Positions 1 through 8,895 are shown, counted from the stretch's first letter. The stretch is 64,000 nt of DNA from an uncultured Phycisphaerae bacterium (GCA_937949545.1 CALEDR010000008.1:1-64000); one strand, 5' to 3'. A program made the numbers and translations. Notes: a model not told the origin generated them from the letters alone.

Positions 1-2
1 AG

Positions 3-1559
3 ATGAACACCTGGAAGGGAGGGACGGACCAAATCTGGGCGTTTACGCGGGTGGGGCTCAATCAGTATAAAATTACCTGTCTGGCCAACGGCAAGGCACT
101 GGCTGTGGTTAGTCCGGATGGAAACCCGAGCAACATTTACGGGCCGGGCAAGCCGGTCAAACTGGTGCCTTACAGCAGCACGAACAACGCCCATCGGTGG
201 TATGTTGTTCAGACAAACAATCGCGGGTTTCGGATGGTGAATGTCGCCACATCGATGGCGCTGGAGGTAGCCGGTGCACAAAATGCGGTCGGGGCTTCGA
301 TGGATGTGGGCAGCTGGGATCCGTCGCAGCCGGGGCATCAGTGTTTCTGGCTGACGCCGGCAGGGATGTATTCGATGGAGATGCAGTTCGGCGGTTTGCC
401 GGCCGGCGTGGCCAATACCAGTAGCGGAACGCGGCTGACGCTGGCTGAGTGGACCGGGTCCAATCTTCAGAAGTGGCGGTTTATTCCGACGTTTGACGGC
501 TACACCAAAATTGTCAATGTCGCCAGCGGTCTGCCAGTGGATTTACGAAACGGAGCATTTTCCGACGGGGAGCAGATTCGTCAGTGGACGGATTTGAACA
601 ATGATGCCCAGAAATGGGCGATTGAACCGCTTACGGACGGCTCTTTCCGCGTTCTCAATAAGATTACGGCCAAGGCCGTCTCTGTGGCCGGCTCAACCAG
701 CGGTTCTTTGACGCGTCAATGGCGGTGGCTTCACACGCTGGCTCAGCAGTGGCGGTTTACGCAACAGGCGGTCTCGCCGAATGCCCGTGTGTGGACGGGC
801 GGCGGAGCATCCGGCAGCTGGTCGGACGCCGCCAACTGGGATGTCCCTTCATACGGAACGGACAATCTGATCTTCGGCGGGACGCTTCAGACGGCAGCGA
901 ACAACAACCTGGCGGCCGATAAGCAGGTTAACGGCATTCGGTTTTTGAATACGGCGGGCGGCTTTGCCCTTTCAGGCAATCGGATTGTGCTGCTGGGGGA
1001 TATTGTCAATGAGTCGCCTTCTGTGCAGACAATCGGGATGCCGCTTCAGCTGGCGGGCGGCAGGCGGTATTTGCTTTCTGCTCAGGCGGGGGATTTGATT
1101 GTCAGCGGAGCAATCAGCGGCGAAGGACATCTTGCCAAAGGCGGTGCCGGAACGGTAACGTTGGCCGGTCCGTGCACATACACCGGAGCCACACGCATTC
1201 TGGCAGGGACTTTGAAGATAGGAGCCGACCTGGCTTTGCCGACTTCGACGGACCTGACGATTGAATCAGGGGCCGTTCTGGATTTAAACGGGCATGAAAT
1301 TACGGTCAATACCCTCACGAATCTGGGAACAATTCTCAACAGCCGCTGTCAGGGTGCGGTGCTGAATGTCCTGACGCCGACGCAGACATGGGTCCTGCCT
1401 GGCAATGGGATGGACGGCCTGGCGGCTTTGGCGGAGCAATGGCTTTCGGACGAATGCCGCTGGCCGGACTGGTGTATGGGCGCCGACCGCAATCAAACCG
1501 GTACGGTCGATTTAGCCGACTTGGAAAACCTCGCCGCAGAATGGCTGAACTGCCTGTAG
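3..1559 (+). CDS. Secreted ricin-lectin / autotransporter-repeat / dockerin protein (5' end cut by window)
   Basis: This is the 3' part of a large secreted protein. The reading frame is open from the window edge and the first Met at base 3 has no visible ribosome binding site, so the true start is probably upstream. Residues 1-255 hold repeated ricin-type beta-trefoil units, recognisable by recurring Q-x-W motifs (HRWYV, QKWRF, QKWAI, QQWRF), which usually bind carbohydrate. Residues 262-430 begin with VWTGGGASGSWSDAANW and continue as glycine-rich strands typical of autotransporter-associated (PATR) repeats. The last 50 residues form a dockerin-like tail (PDWC, then DRNQTGTVDLADL, then AEWL). 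Planctomycetes use such tails on exported polysaccharide-binding proteins. The specific ligand cannot be read from the sequence. Confidence 0.75.
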   Translation: MNTWKGGTDQIWAFTRVGLNQYKITCLANGKALAVVSPDGNPSNIYGPGKPVKLVPYSSTNNAHRWYVVQTNNRGFRMVNVATSMALEVAGAQNAVGASMDVGSWDPSQPGHQCFWLTPAGMYSMEMQFGGLPAGVANTSSGTRLTLAEWTGSNLQKWRFIPTFDGYTKIVNVASGLPVDLRNGAFSDGEQIRQWTDLNNDAQKWAIEPLTDGSFRVLNKITAKAVSVAGSTSGSLTRQWRWLHTLAQQWRFTQQAVSPNARVWTGGGASGSWSDAANWDVPSYGTDNLIFGGTLQTAANNNLAADKQVNGIRFLNTAGGFALSGNRIVLLGDIVNESPSVQTIGMPLQLAGGRRYLLSAQAGDLIVSGAISGEGHLAKGGAGTVTLAGPCTYTGATRILAGTLKIGADLALPTSTDLTIESGAVLDLNGHEITVNTLTNLGTILNSRCQGAVLNVLTPTQTWVLPGNGMDGLAALAEQWLSDECRWPDWCMGADRNQTGTVDLADLENLAAEWLNCL

Positions 1560-1883
1560 TGATTTTATAAATATGGACCTATATTTACCTGTTTTGTTGA
1601 TACAGATATTTCTTTGTTGAACAAATTAACAGGATATATAATATCTATAAAATCGTGTTAGATGATTTTCGAGTAATAGCGAAAATAAATGAAGATAAAG
1701 CGTGGAATCTCGCTTTCCTCCTTCGCGGAACGTTTCAGAATACAGGTTGCGGGAAAGATAAAAAGATGCGGGATGATGAAAGGTTTTGTAAGAATAGGAT
1801 GATTCATCCTTCAATATTTTTTTATAATAACCTTTTAGAAAAGGACTTCTTTTTCGAGATTCGGTTGCAGGAGGTTCATTCAC
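1560..1883. other. AT-rich intergenic leader of the toxin-antitoxin-like pair
   Basis: The stretch is markedly more AT-rich than its flanks. It contains the promoter described separately, a short inverted repeat of six bases (CCTGTT near 1589 with AACAGG near 1627), and a leader of about 235 bases before the first convincing coding start. Open frames exist on both strands here (1655-1927 plus, 1626-1937 minus), but neither resembles a known protein and neither has a good ribosome binding site, so I do not call them genes. No terminator for the upstream lectin gene is evident. Confidence 0.5.
1613..1642 (+). promoter_or_regulatory. Sigma-70-type promoter with palindromic operator
   Basis: A TTGTTG -35 element at 1614-1619 is followed after exactly 17 bases by a perfect TATAAT at 1637-1642. 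A perfect inverted repeat, TTTGTT-G-AACAAA (1613-1625), lies over the -35 element, which is where a repressor would act. The promoter points at the BECR/DUF2283 gene pair, so autoregulation by that pair is plausible but not shown. Confidence 0.6.
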
Positions 1884-2234
1884 GTGCCGATATTCCAAGG
1901 AGGAGCTTTTGTCATAAAGGGTCATGACGGGAAGCAATTTGAGCTAACTGAACAAACTTGGCGGCACATTGTCCAAGATAATAGCAGCAAATACCTTGAA
2001 GCGCACTTCGATAAAATCGCAGAAACATTAGAGCATCCGGACTTTATATTAAAAAGTCCGAAAGAGGAATCTGTAAAAGCATTCGTTAAATTTTTTGATG
2101 ATTTTTATATTTTGAACACGGTAACCGCAAGAGTTTTCTTGTATGTGTTGGTCAATGTCAATAATTGCAGGATTAGAACCGTTTACACAAATTCTGCGTT
2201 GAAGGGGTGGGAGCAAGAATGGAAGAAAAAGTAA
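1884..2234 (+). CDS. BECR-fold (PBECR-like) nuclease-like protein, putative toxin
   Basis: A 116-residue protein with a GTG start preceded by a strong AGGAGG site eight bases upstream. The pattern resembles the phage barnase-EndoU-colicin-RelE-like (PBECR) nuclease family: an L-T-x-x-x-W-x-H-I segment (residues 22-30), a helix ending in LEHPDFI with a following K-S-P, a beta strand FLYVLVNV, and a final RTVYTNS strand followed by W-x-x-x-W. In that family the early His and late Thr/Ser residues are candidate catalytic positions. The gene overlaps the DUF2283 gene by 16 bases, a typical toxin-antitoxin layout. The family assignment comes from motif memory and is moderate; a DUF4258-like or other small RNase fold is the main alternative. 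Confidence 0.6.
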   Translation: MPIFQGGAFVIKGHDGKQFELTEQTWRHIVQDNSSKYLEAHFDKIAETLEHPDFILKSPKEESVKAFVKFFDDFYILNTVTARVFLYVLVNVNNCRIRTVYTNSALKGWEQEWKKK

Positions 2235-2536
2235 ACATAACTCATCATTATGATGAAGAAGCCGACATTCTTTATATTGATTTCGGTTCGAACGAACCTT
2301 GTTTTACAGAGGATATTGACGGAGTTGTAATGTTAGAAATCGGCTGGTTCAGCAAACTGCCCAGAGGTATAAAAGTCATAGGCCCTAAAGCTCATCAAAT
2401 GAAATCTTTCAATTTTCAGTTGATTATAAGAAAATGTCAAAATTTGCTGCGGAACCAAGCCAAACAGATTGAGAATCAGGAATCCTATCTCCAAGAGTTT
2501 TTAAACAGCAAATTTAAGGAACTTGTTTTTTCTTAA
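2219..2536 (+). CDS. DUF2283 family protein, putative antitoxin
   Basis: The N-terminal half has the DUF2283 signature: Y-D-x-E-A-D-I-L-Y-I-D-F near residue 12, then a D-G-V-V-M-L-E-I strand, then the usual G-I-K-V-I-G turn. Start is ATG 2219, not the in-frame GTG at 2207, because it has GGGAG upstream; this gives 105 residues. The C-terminal third is a charged, helical extension that could wrap a partner. It begins inside the preceding nuclease-like gene. DUF2283 proteins are often encoded beside small nuclease-like proteins, so an antitoxin role is inferred from context only. Both genes are AT-rich relative to neighbours, consistent with lateral acquisition. Confidence 0.7.
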   Translation: MEEKVNITHHYDEEADILYIDFGSNEPCFTEDIDGVVMLEIGWFSKLPRGIKVIGPKAHQMKSFNFQLIIRKCQNLLRNQAKQIENQESYLQEFLNSKFKELVFS

Positions 2537-2626
2537 CTCTTAGACAAAGTGCCTGAATTCCTACTATTGCTCGCTGTTTTATCCCTGTATCGTTTTTCTC
2601 TCCCTTTGGGTCTGATTAAAGGAGTT

Positions 2627-4654
2627 CTATTTTGCCGCGGAGAGGGACTTTTTGGCGGCGGCGGCGACGGCTTCCGGTGTGATGCCGAAGTTTTTGTAGC
2701 AGACCTTGTACGGCGCCGACACACCAAAGGTGCTCATCCCGACAAACTCGCCCCACGGGCCGATCCAGCGGTCCCAGCCCATCCGTACGCCGGCCTCGAC
2801 GCCGACGCGTGCCTTAATCGATGAGGGAATGACGCTTTCTTTGTAGGCGGCGGGCTGGCGCTCGAAGAGCTCCCAGCAGGGCATCGAGACAACCTGCGAA
2901 CGGATGCCTTCAGCGGCAAGAATTTCACGGGCCTGAAGGGCGATGTGCACTTCCGAGCCGGCCCCCAAGAGCAGCACATCCGGATTTGCGTCTTTAATGA
3001 GGACGTACGCGCCTTTGACCAGGTTGGAAGCGCTGGCATATTTGCTCTGGTCCAGTACCGGAATCCCCTGGCGGGTGAGGGCCAAAGCGATGGGCTGGTC
3101 CCGATGCTCAAGGGTGTATTTCCAGGCCTGGGCGGTTTCGTTGGCATCGGCCGGACGAATCACCAGCAGATTGGGGATGGCCCGCAAGGAAGCCAGATGT
3201 TCGACGGGCTGATGGGTTGGTCCGTCTTCGCCAAGTCCAATGGTGTCGTGTGTAAAAACAAAAATCGTCGGATATTTCGACAGGCACGCCACCCGCAAAG
3301 CGCCCCGCATATAGTCGGAAAAGACCATGAAGGTACCGCCGTAGGGGCGAATGAGGCCGCTGACGGCCATTCCGTTCATAATGGCGGCCATAGCGTGTTC
3401 GCGGACCCCGTAGCGGATATAGCGTCCTGTGAGATTGTTTTTCTGGAAATCCGTTGCCCCTTTGAAGCGGGTGTTGTTGGACGGGGTCAGGTCTGCTGAA
3501 CCGCCGATGACCAGCGGCAGATGCGGCATCAAGGCATCGAGGGTCTTTCCGGACGCCTGACGTGTGGCAACGGAAGTGCCCGCCTCAAACTTCGGCAGCA
3601 GCGGTTCAATCTCAATCGGAAGCCGACCGGCAAGGGCATCCATAATTTCTTTGGCTTCCTGCGGATAGGCCTGAGCATATTTGGCGAAGAGAGCCTCGTA
3701 CTCCTTTTGGAGACGGGCGCCTTTTTCTTTGGCTTTGCCCATATGGGCAACTACTTCTTCGGGTACGACAAAGGTTGTTTCGGGATCCCAGCCGGCATTT
3801 TTCTTAATCAGCTTGCATTCTTCCACGCCTAAGGGGGCGCCGTGGGCGGTATGGGTGTCCTGGAAATTCGGACTGCCGAAGCCGATGTGCGAGCGGAACT
3901 TGATGAGCGTGGGCCTGCCGTTGGGCTTTTTGGCGATTTCGAGGACGCGGTCCAGCTCGGCGATGTTGTGCCCGTCGCCGCCGACGGTGTGAACATTCCA
4001 GCCGTAGGCCTCATAGCGCTTGGCGACATCTTCGGTAAAAGACAAGTGCGTTTCGCCGTCGATGGTGATGCCGTTGTCATCGTAAATGACGATCAGGTTG
4101 TCCAATCCGAGATGGCCGGCCAAACTGGAGGCCTCGCCGCTGACGCCTTCCTGAAGGCAGCCGTCGCCGGCGATGACATAGATTTTGTAGTCAAAAATGG
4201 GGAAGCCGTCTTTGTTGTACCGTGCGGCCAGATACTTTTGAGCGATGGCCATACCGACCCCATTGGAGATGCCCTGACCGAGCGGGCCTGTGGTGACCTC
4301 AACCCCGGGGGTATGCCCGTATTCCGGATGTCCGGGTGTCTTGCTGCCCCACTGTCGGAACTGTTTGAGTTCGTCGAGGGGCAAGTCAAAACCGCACAAA
4401 TGAAGGAGGGAGTACAGCAACATGCTGCCGTGGCCAGCGGAGAGGATAAAACGGTCTCTGTTGAGCCATTTTGGGTCGGCCGGATTAAACCGGAGGTGCC
4501 GCATCCAGAGAGCATAGGCCGCGGCGGCCATCCCCATCGGCATTCCGGGATGCCCGGAGTTGGCGGCTTGTACACCATCCATGGCCAGAAAACGGATGGT
4601 TTCCACACATTTCATATCCAGAGCCGAAAGACCTGTTGCGTTTGCGTTCGCCAT
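2627..4654 (-). CDS. tkt: Transketolase
   Basis: A 675-residue cytosolic enzyme, normal family length, transferring two-carbon ketol units between sugar phosphates in the non-oxidative pentose phosphate pathway with thiamine diphosphate. Visible landmarks are SGHPGMPMG (33-41), GHGSMLLY (74-81), the TPP/Mg motif GDGCLQEG (163-170) ending in YDDN (191-194), the catalytic-glutamate segment GVREHAMAA in the second half, and GEDGPTHQP. ATG at 4654 is supported by a GAGG site eight bases upstream. It stands alone and is transcribed away from folC. Assignment is near certain. Confidence 0.97.
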   Translation of the reverse strand: MANANATGLSALDMKCVETIRFLAMDGVQAANSGHPGMPMGMAAAAYALWMRHLRFNPADPKWLNRDRFILSAGHGSMLLYSLLHLCGFDLPLDELKQFRQWGSKTPGHPEYGHTPGVEVTTGPLGQGISNGVGMAIAQKYLAARYNKDGFPIFDYKIYVIAGDGCLQEGVSGEASSLAGHLGLDNLIVIYDDNGITIDGETHLSFTEDVAKRYEAYGWNVHTVGGDGHNIAELDRVLEIAKKPNGRPTLIKFRSHIGFGSPNFQDTHTAHGAPLGVEECKLIKKNAGWDPETTFVVPEEVVAHMGKAKEKGARLQKEYEALFAKYAQAYPQEAKEIMDALAGRLPIEIEPLLPKFEAGTSVATRQASGKTLDALMPHLPLVIGGSADLTPSNNTRFKGATDFQKNNLTGRYIRYGVREHAMAAIMNGMAVSGLIRPYGGTFMVFSDYMRGALRVACLSKYPTIFVFTHDTIGLGEDGPTHQPVEHLASLRAIPNLLVIRPADANETAQAWKYTLEHRDQPIALALTRQGIPVLDQSKYASASNLVKGAYVLIKDANPDVLLLGAGSEVHIALQAREILAAEGIRSQVVSMPCWELFERQPAAYKESVIPSSIKARVGVEAGVRMGWDRWIGPWGEFVGMSTFGVSAPYKVCYKNFGITPEAVAAAAKKSLSAAK

Positions 4655-4984
4655 AAAAAAACCTCAAAAAATAGAAAGATTTTACGAAACAGATTTGAAA
4701 AGTACCGTATTGTATTAAGTCAGGAAGGTCGTTTCAAGCGTTTTTGCGGCTTTTATTTTTTGGGTCGATTCTGCTGCACAATAATTAAAATATTTAATTG
4801 TATCATAAGACATTGTGTTTGCAGAGACAGCCGCGGGAAGAAAACGACGCAAGGTATCTTTTTGCAACTTGTTGTAATATAATTATTTACAGGCTCGTTC
4901 TTTTCGGCGAAACGTGTTTTTGTTTGGTTTAAGGCATAATACGATTGACTTATTGGGTTTTTTGGAGTATCATTCTTCACCATC
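4655..4984. other. Divergent tkt/folC intergenic region
   Basis: This region separates two divergent genes and must hold both promoters. It is AT-rich. An inverted repeat, AATTAAA-ATA-TTTAATT-like, lies near 4784-4800. A CATAAT element near 4935 could serve as a -10 for folC, but no clean -35 partner is visible. No RNA gene or small coding frame was recognised. Confidence 0.4.
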
Positions 4985-6433
4985 ATGACAACAACTAAAA
5001 GACTATCACGGACGACGCAGTCTAAGGCGAAAAAAACCACCTCCTCCGTTGCTGTTGAGAAAATTAAACGCACTGCCGTTGCGTTTCGGACTTACGAACA
5101 GGCGATGAAATACCTGTTCGACAGGACAGACTACGAGAGGCAGGGGCGGCTGCGCTATAACGTCACGACGTTTAATCTGGACCGGATGAATAACTTCCTG
5201 AAGGTCCTCGGGAATCCCCACAAAAAGATAAAGTGTGCCCACATTGCGGGAACGAAGGGCAAGGGTTCAACAGCTACCATGCTGGCCAAAATGCTCGAGG
5301 CCAACGGGTACAAGGTCGGCCTGTATACGTCGCCTCACGTGACCAGTCTGCATGAACGAATCGTCATCAACTCCGAGATGATTTCCAAAAAGGCGATGCT
5401 GGATTTAATCAACCGGCTTTATCCGGTTGTGGAAAAAATGGCTGAAAAGCAGGATGCCCCGACCTTTTTCGAAATCTTTACGGCGATGGCTTTTCTGTAT
5501 TTTGCCGAGGAAGAGGTGGATATTGCCGTCATTGAAACCGGTCTGGGCGGCCGGCTGGACAGCACCAATGTGATTACGCCGGAAGTGGTCGGCATCACCA
5601 GCATCAGTCTGGACCACATGAATCTGCTGGGTCCGACGATTGACTGTATTGCCCGGGAGAAAGCCGGCGTTATCAAGGAAGGTATTCCTGTCGTGACGGT
5701 TCCGCAGGACCCGCTGGCCATGCGGGTGATCAAGAGGCAAGCACAGGCGGTTAAAGCGCCGCTGTGTGTAACGGGCAAGGACATCGATTTTTCGTATCGG
5801 TTTGAATCCTCCCGAGAACACGGGCCGCACAATCGAATCTGTCTGACCACACCGTATAGTCGATTCGAGCATCTGCGTGTCCCGCTGCCCGGCGAGCATC
5901 AGGCCATCAACTGCGGTCTGGCGCTGGCGATGCTTGATCAGCTCAAGCAGCGAGGCTTTCAGGTGGATGACAGCAAGGCGGTCGAGGGACTCAGCAAGGT
6001 TTCGCTGATTGGGCGGATGGAAATGATTTGTAATGACCCGCGGATTCTGGTGGATGCTGCGCACAATGCCGCCAGTATTCGGGCCCTGATTCAAGCCATC
6101 GGTCAGCATATTCCGTATGATTCGATGATTATCATTTTCGGCTGCAACAACGATAAGGACATTCGCGGGATGCTCACGCAGCTTCAATACGGTGCGGACA
6201 AGGTCATTTTTACGCGAAGCAACAATCCCAAGGCCGTTTATCCGCAGGAACTGGCGGACCTTTACACGGAAATCTGCGGCAAGATGTGTCAGACGGCGAT
6301 GACGCTCCGCGAGGCCGTTCGAATTGCGCAAAGCGTGGTGACCCGAGAAGATTTAATCTGCATTACAGGCAGCTTTTATCTGGTCGGGCAAGCCAAAGAA
6401 CAAATCGAAATCCGAGCGGCAAACGGCCACTGA
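4985..6433 (+). CDS. folC: Bifunctional folylpolyglutamate / dihydrofolate synthase
   Basis: A Mur-ligase-family enzyme that adds glutamate to folates (and usually joins glutamate to dihydropteroate) using ATP. The ATP loop GTKGKGST is at residues 89-96, followed by the family segment LYTSPHV and the conserved IETGLGGRLDSTN. The C-terminal domain carries LVDAAHN. At 482 residues it is longer than the usual 420-440 because of a Lys/Arg-rich N-terminal tail of about 35 residues. That tail may be real or may mean translation starts later; the next Met (residue 41) would cut into the fold, so the first ATG is kept. Confidence 0.93.
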   Translation: MTTTKRLSRTTQSKAKKTTSSVAVEKIKRTAVAFRTYEQAMKYLFDRTDYERQGRLRYNVTTFNLDRMNNFLKVLGNPHKKIKCAHIAGTKGKGSTATMLAKMLEANGYKVGLYTSPHVTSLHERIVINSEMISKKAMLDLINRLYPVVEKMAEKQDAPTFFEIFTAMAFLYFAEEEVDIAVIETGLGGRLDSTNVITPEVVGITSISLDHMNLLGPTIDCIAREKAGVIKEGIPVVTVPQDPLAMRVIKRQAQAVKAPLCVTGKDIDFSYRFESSREHGPHNRICLTTPYSRFEHLRVPLPGEHQAINCGLALAMLDQLKQRGFQVDDSKAVEGLSKVSLIGRMEMICNDPRILVDAAHNAASIRALIQAIGQHIPYDSMIIIFGCNNDKDIRGMLTQLQYGADKVIFTRSNNPKAVYPQELADLYTEICGKMCQTAMTLREAVRIAQSVVTREDLICITGSFYLVGQAKEQIEIRAANGH

Positions 6434-6493
6434 TATTTTTATCTTGCCCATTTTAACATTTGCCGAAAAGCTTCGATTTTTTTCGTTTTTTTG

Positions 6494-6529
6494 TTGAAGG
6501 TCGTAAATCAGAAAGCATAATATTTCTGA
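6494..6529 (+). promoter_or_regulatory. Porin promoter with inverted repeat over the -10
   Basis: TTGAAG at 6494-6499 and CATAAT at 6516-6521 are separated by 16 bases and lie about 80 bases before the porin start. A perfect seven-base inverted repeat, TCAGAAA (6508-6514) with TTTCTGA (6523-6529), straddles the -10 element, a position suited to a repressor. The regulator is not identifiable from this window. Confidence 0.5.
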
Positions 6530-6602
6530 ATAGGGCGTACCACCCAATCAAGAAAACGGAAAAGGAAATTGTTTTTAGGGAGCAATGGAAAGGGACAGAG
6601 TT

Positions 6603-7364
6603 ATGAAGAACACAATAGTTGTGTTGGTGTTGTGTGCGATGGCGGTGGCCGCCTCGGCACAGGAATGGAAGACAACCGTGGATTTAAGCTACACCTCTCG
6701 GTACATCTGGCGCGGCTATGATATTCTGGATAATGCAGGTGCCTTCCAGCCCAGCATTGATCTTTCGCATGAGAACGGGTTGGGTGCCAACGTCTGGATG
6801 TCCTATCCGGAACGAGGCGGATGGACCAATGATCTGGAGAACAGCCGCGTGAATCTGACGGAGTACCGATATACCGTTTATTATAAGGGCAAAGCTCTGG
6901 CGGGTGATGCATGGGAAACCAATTATAAAATTGGTTGGCGGTATTTCGATTTTATTGACACCTACACCAAGGCGTTGGACAACCAGGAAGTGTTTGTGGA
7001 AGCCGAGATGCCCAAACTGATGGACAACGGTATGGTTCCCCATCTGGGTGTGTATCAAATGTGGCCCGCCCGAGGCGAGTCGGATATCAAGGATGCTTCC
7101 GGCACGATTTATCTGATGGGTTTTGACTACAATCTGCCGACCGATCTGCCGCTGACCTTCTCATGGGATCTGGTCTTCAATGACGGTGTGATGTATTCCG
7201 ATCACGACTGGTCGCATATGGTCTGGGGCCTCAAGAGCCAGTTCAAGTGTCCGATGACCGGCGGCAAGATTGTTCCGGCCGTCTATTTCCAGAACTCCTT
7301 CGAGGACACCGTCAACAAGAGCGACGAGTACTGGGGCACAATTTCCTACAGCTTTGCCTTCTAA
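6603..7364 (+). CDS. TorF-family putative porin (outer-membrane beta-barrel)
   Basis: A 253-residue exported protein. The start is ATG 6603, preceded by AAAGGGA at good spacing, rather than the in-frame ATG at 6585, which has a poorly spaced site. A signal peptide (MKNTIVVLVLCAMAVAASA) is followed immediately by the pattern W-x-x-x-V-D-L-x-Y-x-S-R-Y-I-W-R-G, the hallmark of the TIGR02001 TorF putative-porin family. The rest alternates aromatic and polar residues as expected for beta strands, and the last residue is Phe (SYSFAF), the usual outer-membrane insertion signal. Its cargo is unknown. A strong terminator follows. Confidence 0.8.
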   Translation: MKNTIVVLVLCAMAVAASAQEWKTTVDLSYTSRYIWRGYDILDNAGAFQPSIDLSHENGLGANVWMSYPERGGWTNDLENSRVNLTEYRYTVYYKGKALAGDAWETNYKIGWRYFDFIDTYTKALDNQEVFVEAEMPKLMDNGMVPHLGVYQMWPARGESDIKDASGTIYLMGFDYNLPTDLPLTFSWDLVFNDGVMYSDHDWSHMVWGLKSQFKCPMTGGKIVPAVYFQNSFEDTVNKSDEYWGTISYSFAF

Positions 7365-7388
7365 AGAAGACCTCTTTTTCGCTTATCC

Positions 7389-7424
7389 AAGGCCGGGGAT
7401 TTGACCCCGGCCTTTTTTCTTTTT
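7389..7424 (+). terminator. Intrinsic terminator after the porin gene
   Basis: A perfect ten-base-pair GC-rich stem (7389-7398 with 7405-7414, loop of six) is followed by a T-rich run. It lies 25 bases after the porin stop codon. Confidence 0.9.
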
Positions 7425-7908
7425 AAAGCGTCGGAAAGAAAAGAATCGATTCCTGTTTTTCTTCTTCGTTAAAGCGGCGGTGGAGAAGGTGCTGGAATCC
7501 GGAACGAAAAAATCATTTTGTTTGATGCTCTTTTTATCACGTTTTATCACGCCCCTGCGGACGCGGCTATTTTCCGGTGCCCGCCGTCCTCCTTCGCAGA
7601 ATGCTTCGGAGGATAGGCCGCGGGAATGACGAGGGCTTGTGCGAGCTCGGCATCAAATCGCCTGTTTGCTGTAGATTCCTGCAAGGAACACTGTTCCGGA
7701 CGCAAGAGCGGAGAAGAACGGCTGGACCTTCTCCTGATTCATTTCTGAGAAAGGCTGCCCGACAAGGATTGACCTCAGCCTGTTCTCTGATAACTGACGG
7801 CTGATAACTAATGAGTTCTGCTTGGTTGTTTGGGTTTCTGAAGGAGACGCTCTTTTTCATGGTGAGAACACCGTCTCCGAGAAGGTCAGAAAAGAGTGGC
7901 AGAACGAT
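7425..7908. other. Intergenic region without a convincing gene
   Basis: The spacer lies between the porin terminator and the end of the minus-strand polyprenyl synthase operon. It has two small direct repeats (TTTTATCACG twice near 7530-7550, and TGATAACT twice near 7790-7810). Open frames here (7567-7860 minus, 7577-7804 plus) have Arg/Ser/Pro-rich translations with no recognisable domain and no ribosome binding site. I see no RNA gene. Confidence 0.4.
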
Positions 7909-8895
7909 TCAGAGTGTTCTGGCGGTTTGTTCGGCCATTTGAATCAACGCTTCTTTGGCGGCCGAGTCCGCCAGCGGCTGAAGGGCTCTGCACGCCTGTT
8001 CTTTCAGGGCGGCAAGCTCCTGCTGAATCTGAAAAGGAACAGAGGATTTTTTGATTTGCCGGAGAACGGCCGAGTGTTTGCGAGGATTTTGAAGATGCTC
8101 GACAGCCTGCTGTCTGTCGGCTTCAGAGAGAGTTTCCAGCCAGAGGATAACCGCCAGGGTCGGTTTGCCTTCTTTCAAATCCGTGCCGAGGGTCTTGCCG
8201 GTTTTCGATTCCGTCGAAAACAAATCGGCGGCGTCATCGCGGATTTGAAAGGCCTGTCCGAAGCGGAGTCCATATTGACGGAGGGCTGTTGCGGTGTTTT
8301 CATCCGCCTGCGCCATTTGGGCGCCCAGCAGGCCGCTGACGGCAAACAGAGCGGCGGTTTTTCCTGTGATGATGCGCTCATAGAGTTCTTGGCTCATCTC
8401 CCAGTCGCCGCGATGGATGTTCTGCAGGAGTTCTCCTTCGCAAATCTCCTGAGCGGTCTTGATGATTTGTTCGGTCAGGGCGGGCGGGTACAGCCGGGCG
8501 CCGAGGGCCAGTGCGCGGCTGAGCAGAAAATCCCCCAGCAGCACGGCGGCCGTATTGCCCCAAAGAATGTTGGCGGAGGGCTGACTGCGGCGAAGGGCGG
8601 CCCGGTCCACAACATCATCATGAAGCAGCGTGGCCGTATGAATCAGCTCAATCGTCGCGGCCAGGTCGATGTGTTCAGAGCGAATCTGCCCGCACGCTTT
8701 GGCACTGAGCAGCAGCATCAGAGGGCGCAGCATTTTGCCCGGATGCTTCGTCAGCGTGTTCAGACGAGCAGCCAGAAGAGGATGGTCGGTTGAGAGGGCT
8801 TGCTGAATCCGAGTCTGTACGCTCTGAAGCTCCGCCTGAACGAGCTGTTCAATCGACCGAAAGGCTGAATCGGATGAAGGCTCAGGCGTGTGCAT
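7909..8895 (-). CDS. Trans-polyprenyl diphosphate synthase
   Basis: A 328-residue all-alpha prenyltransferase that extends allylic diphosphates with isopentenyl diphosphate, normally to make the side chain of respiratory quinones. Both aspartate-rich motifs are present: DDVVD (93-97, preceded by LLH) and DDAAD (220-224), with the G-K-M-L-R-P segment at 53-58 and GTDLKEGKPT later. The residue before the first motif does not allow a sure chain-length call; octaprenyl/heptaprenyl (IspB/HepT) type is likelier than FPP synthase. It is the last gene of a long minus-strand operon and overlaps the aminotransferase gene by 14 bases. Confidence 0.88.
   Translation of the reverse strand: MHTPEPSSDSAFRSIEQLVQAELQSVQTRIQQALSTDHPLLAARLNTLTKHPGKMLRPLMLLLSAKACGQIRSEHIDLAATIELIHTATLLHDDVVDRAALRRSQPSANILWGNTAAVLLGDFLLSRALALGARLYPPALTEQIIKTAQEICEGELLQNIHRGDWEMSQELYERIITGKTAALFAVSGLLGAQMAQADENTATALRQYGLRFGQAFQIRDDAADLFSTESKTGKTLGTDLKEGKPTLAVILWLETLSEADRQQAVEHLQNPRKHSAVLRQIKKSSVPFQIQQELAALKEQACRALQPLADSAAKEALIQMAEQTARTL

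Noticed and set aside
1626-1937. Open frames on both strands between the lectin gene and the nuclease-like gene (90 and 103 residues)
   Set aside because: They overlap each other, lack ribosome binding sites and recognisable domains, and lie in AT-rich leader DNA.
7788-7812. Tandem TGATAACT repeats
   Set aside because: Only two copies are present and they are not linked to a promoter or gene; too little to call an element.
7567-7860. Open frames in the spacer after the porin terminator
   Set aside because: Composition is Arg/Ser/Pro-rich, there is no start signal, and the two strands mirror each other.
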